This document shows, in pieces, positions 4,794 through 6,076 of a stretch of DNA of 6,076 bases. The notes under the pieces were generated by a model, which saw only the letters and a program-made list of their open reading frames with translations, did no database searches and was not told the origin of the DNA. Origin of the DNA: Sphingobacteriales bacterium (GTDB lineage Bacteria > Bacteroidota > Bacteroidia > Chitinophagales > Chitinophagaceae); the NCBI GenBank assembly GCA_947472965.1, contig CANJEF010000091.1, positions 1-6,076 on the forward strand, given 5' to 3'. Made by a program: the position numbers and the translations under genes. Position 1 is the first letter of the stretch. Every line of letters begins with the position of its first letter.

Positions 4794-6076
4794 ATGCGAA
4801 TTGCAACATTGATATTGTCATTATTTTTATACATAGGCTTGGGATTCGGTCAATCAAAAATTCCAAGTGCGCAAAATGGGTATGAAATTAAAGCACAGAT
4901 CAAGCCTTTTAAAAATGGGTATTATTTTTTAGCATACCATTTTGGAAACAAGCAATTCCTGATTGACTCAGCAAAACTCGATGCAAATGGATTGGCAGTA
5001 TTCAAAGGCGATAAAAAACTTCAAGGCGGTATTTATATGATTGTATTCCCTGAAAGAAATGGTTGGGTAGAATGCATTATAGATCAACAACAGCAGTTCA
5101 GCATAAGTGCAGACACTTCAAATATAGTTAACAGCATCAACTTTACAGGATCGCCGGATAATATCATTTTCAATGAGTACCAGAAGAAATCATACGAAAT
5201 TGGAAACAAAATTTCAATATTAAGAAAGGAGCTGGGAGAAAAATCAAATGATGCTTCAGCAACAGAAAAAAATAGCCAGATTACCCAACTGGGAAAGGAA
5301 ATACAAAATTATAGGGAAGAGCTACAGAAAAAATATCCCAAACTCCTATTAACATCAATTTTCAAACTACTTACAGAACCTGTTGTGCCCGCTGGAAACG
5401 AACATCCTGGTGGAAAATATGACAGCACTTATGCATATCAATTTTATAAAAACCACTTTTGGGAAGGCATTTCCTTTGCTGATGATAGACTGATCAGAAC
5501 ACCCGTCTTACAGGGCAGATTTGATCGATATTATGACCAGGTACTTCCGCAGGCGCCTGATTCAATAATCATATATGCTGACCTCATGCTAGAAGAATCA
5601 AAGCCCAATGAAGAGATGTTTAAGTTTGTGCTTTCAAGCCTAACAGAAAAATATATCAACCCAAAATACATGGGTCAAGATGCAATTTTTGTACACCTTT
5701 TTGAAAAATATTTTCTGACAGGCCAAGCCGACAGCTGGATGAATGAGAAGTACAAAAAATTTGTTTACGACCGAGGATATTCGCTCATGTCAAATGTAAT
5801 TGGTGCGAAAGCTCCAGAACTGCCAATGGTTGATACGGCAGGAAACAAATTTTCTTTATATGCCAAACAGGCACCATTCACAGTAATTTGTTTCTGGGAT
5901 CCAACCTGCGGTCATTGCAAAGAAGAAGTGCCAAGGATCGATTCAATCTTTCAGAAAAAATGGAAAGCAATTGGTGTTAGCCTGATAGGAGTAATGACCG
6001 ATGGCGGAAAAGACAATTGGCTTAAATATATCAAGGAAAATAATCTAAAGGGGTGGAGTCACATCTATCAAACAGA
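4794..6076 (+). CDS. Secreted thioredoxin-like (TlpA/AhpC-TSA type) protein, C-terminus cut by window end
   Basis: The frame is open from the ATG at 4794 to the right edge (427 complete codons). Residues 1-19 form a signal peptide (MRIATLILSLFLYIGLGFG), so the protein is exported; no lipobox cysteine is present. Residues about 30-120 resemble the beta-rich DUF4369 domain common at the N-terminus of Bacteroidota thioredoxins. Residues about 130-182 are charged and helical, possibly coiled coil, and 183-330 are helical, of the DUF5106 type. From about 337 there is a thioredoxin fold beginning IGAKAPELPMVD, with the redox motif FWDPTCGHC (Cys372 and Cys375) followed by KEEVPRID. The likely role is periplasmic disulfide reduction or exchange; its partner is unknown. 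The domain names come from family memory. The missing part should be the last roughly 50-70 residues of the thioredoxin fold, including its cis-proline region. It is divergent from rlmD across a 166-bp intergenic region, with no Shine-Dalgarno. Confidence 0.9.
   Translation, partial: MRIATLILSLFLYIGLGFGQSKIPSAQNGYEIKAQIKPFKNGYYFLAYHFGNKQFLIDSAKLDANGLAVFKGDKKLQGGIYMIVFPERNGWVECIIDQQQQFSISADTSNIVNSINFTGSPDNIIFNEYQKKSYEIGNKISILRKELGEKSNDASATEKNSQITQLGKEIQNYREELQKKYPKLLLTSIFKLLTEPVVPAGNEHPGGKYDSTYAYQFYKNHFWEGISFADDRLIRTPVLQGRFDRYYDQVLPQAPDSIIIYADLMLEESKPNEEMFKFVLSSLTEKYINPKYMGQDAIFVHLFEKYFLTGQADSWMNEKYKKFVYDRGYSLMSNVIGAKAPELPMVDTAGNKFSLYAKQAPFTVICFWDPTCGHCKEEVPRIDSIFQKKWKAIGVSLIGVMTDGGKDNWLKYIKENNLKGWSHIYQT

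Overview
The window is a compact, AT-rich piece of a chromosome from a member of the Bacteroidota, most likely near Chitinophagales. Four things point there: the protein families (a tandem rhomboid pair, a membrane-anchored EEP-fold protein, a DUF4369/DUF5106-type thioredoxin), the lack of Shine-Dalgarno sequences before the starts, A/T-rich leaders, and several matches to the Bacteroidota -7 promoter element TAnnTTTG. No mobile element, CRISPR array, tRNA or rRNA is visible.

Layout. Positions 1-4627 carry a minus-strand gene series. In transcription order it is rlmD (23S rRNA m5U methyltransferase, 4627-3197), a canonical rhomboid protease (start best placed at 3150, stop 2455), a second and divergent rhomboid with a C-terminal soluble tail (2439-1528), a possible 39-codon membrane/secreted small ORF that fills the next gap (1519-1400), a membrane-anchored endonuclease/exonuclease/phosphatase-fold protein (1407-259), and the first 63 codons of cysS, cysteinyl-tRNA synthetase (189 to the left edge). 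The genes are tightly packed, but TAnnTTTG elements lie just upstream of rlmD, the first rhomboid and cysS, so the series probably has internal promoters. Positions 4628-4793 form a divergent promoter region. From 4794 to the right edge, on the plus strand, runs a secreted thioredoxin-like protein with a CGHC active site, cut by the window end.

Functionally, rlmD and cysS are housekeeping translation genes. The middle of the series is envelope-related: two rhomboids and an EEP enzyme predicted to face the periplasm. The divergent gene is probably a periplasmic thiol-disulfide oxidoreductase. I see no clearly novel system. The points most worth checking are the unannotated small ORF between the second rhomboid and the EEP gene, the altered catalytic surroundings of the second rhomboid, and the start-site correction of the first rhomboid supported by a promoter element.
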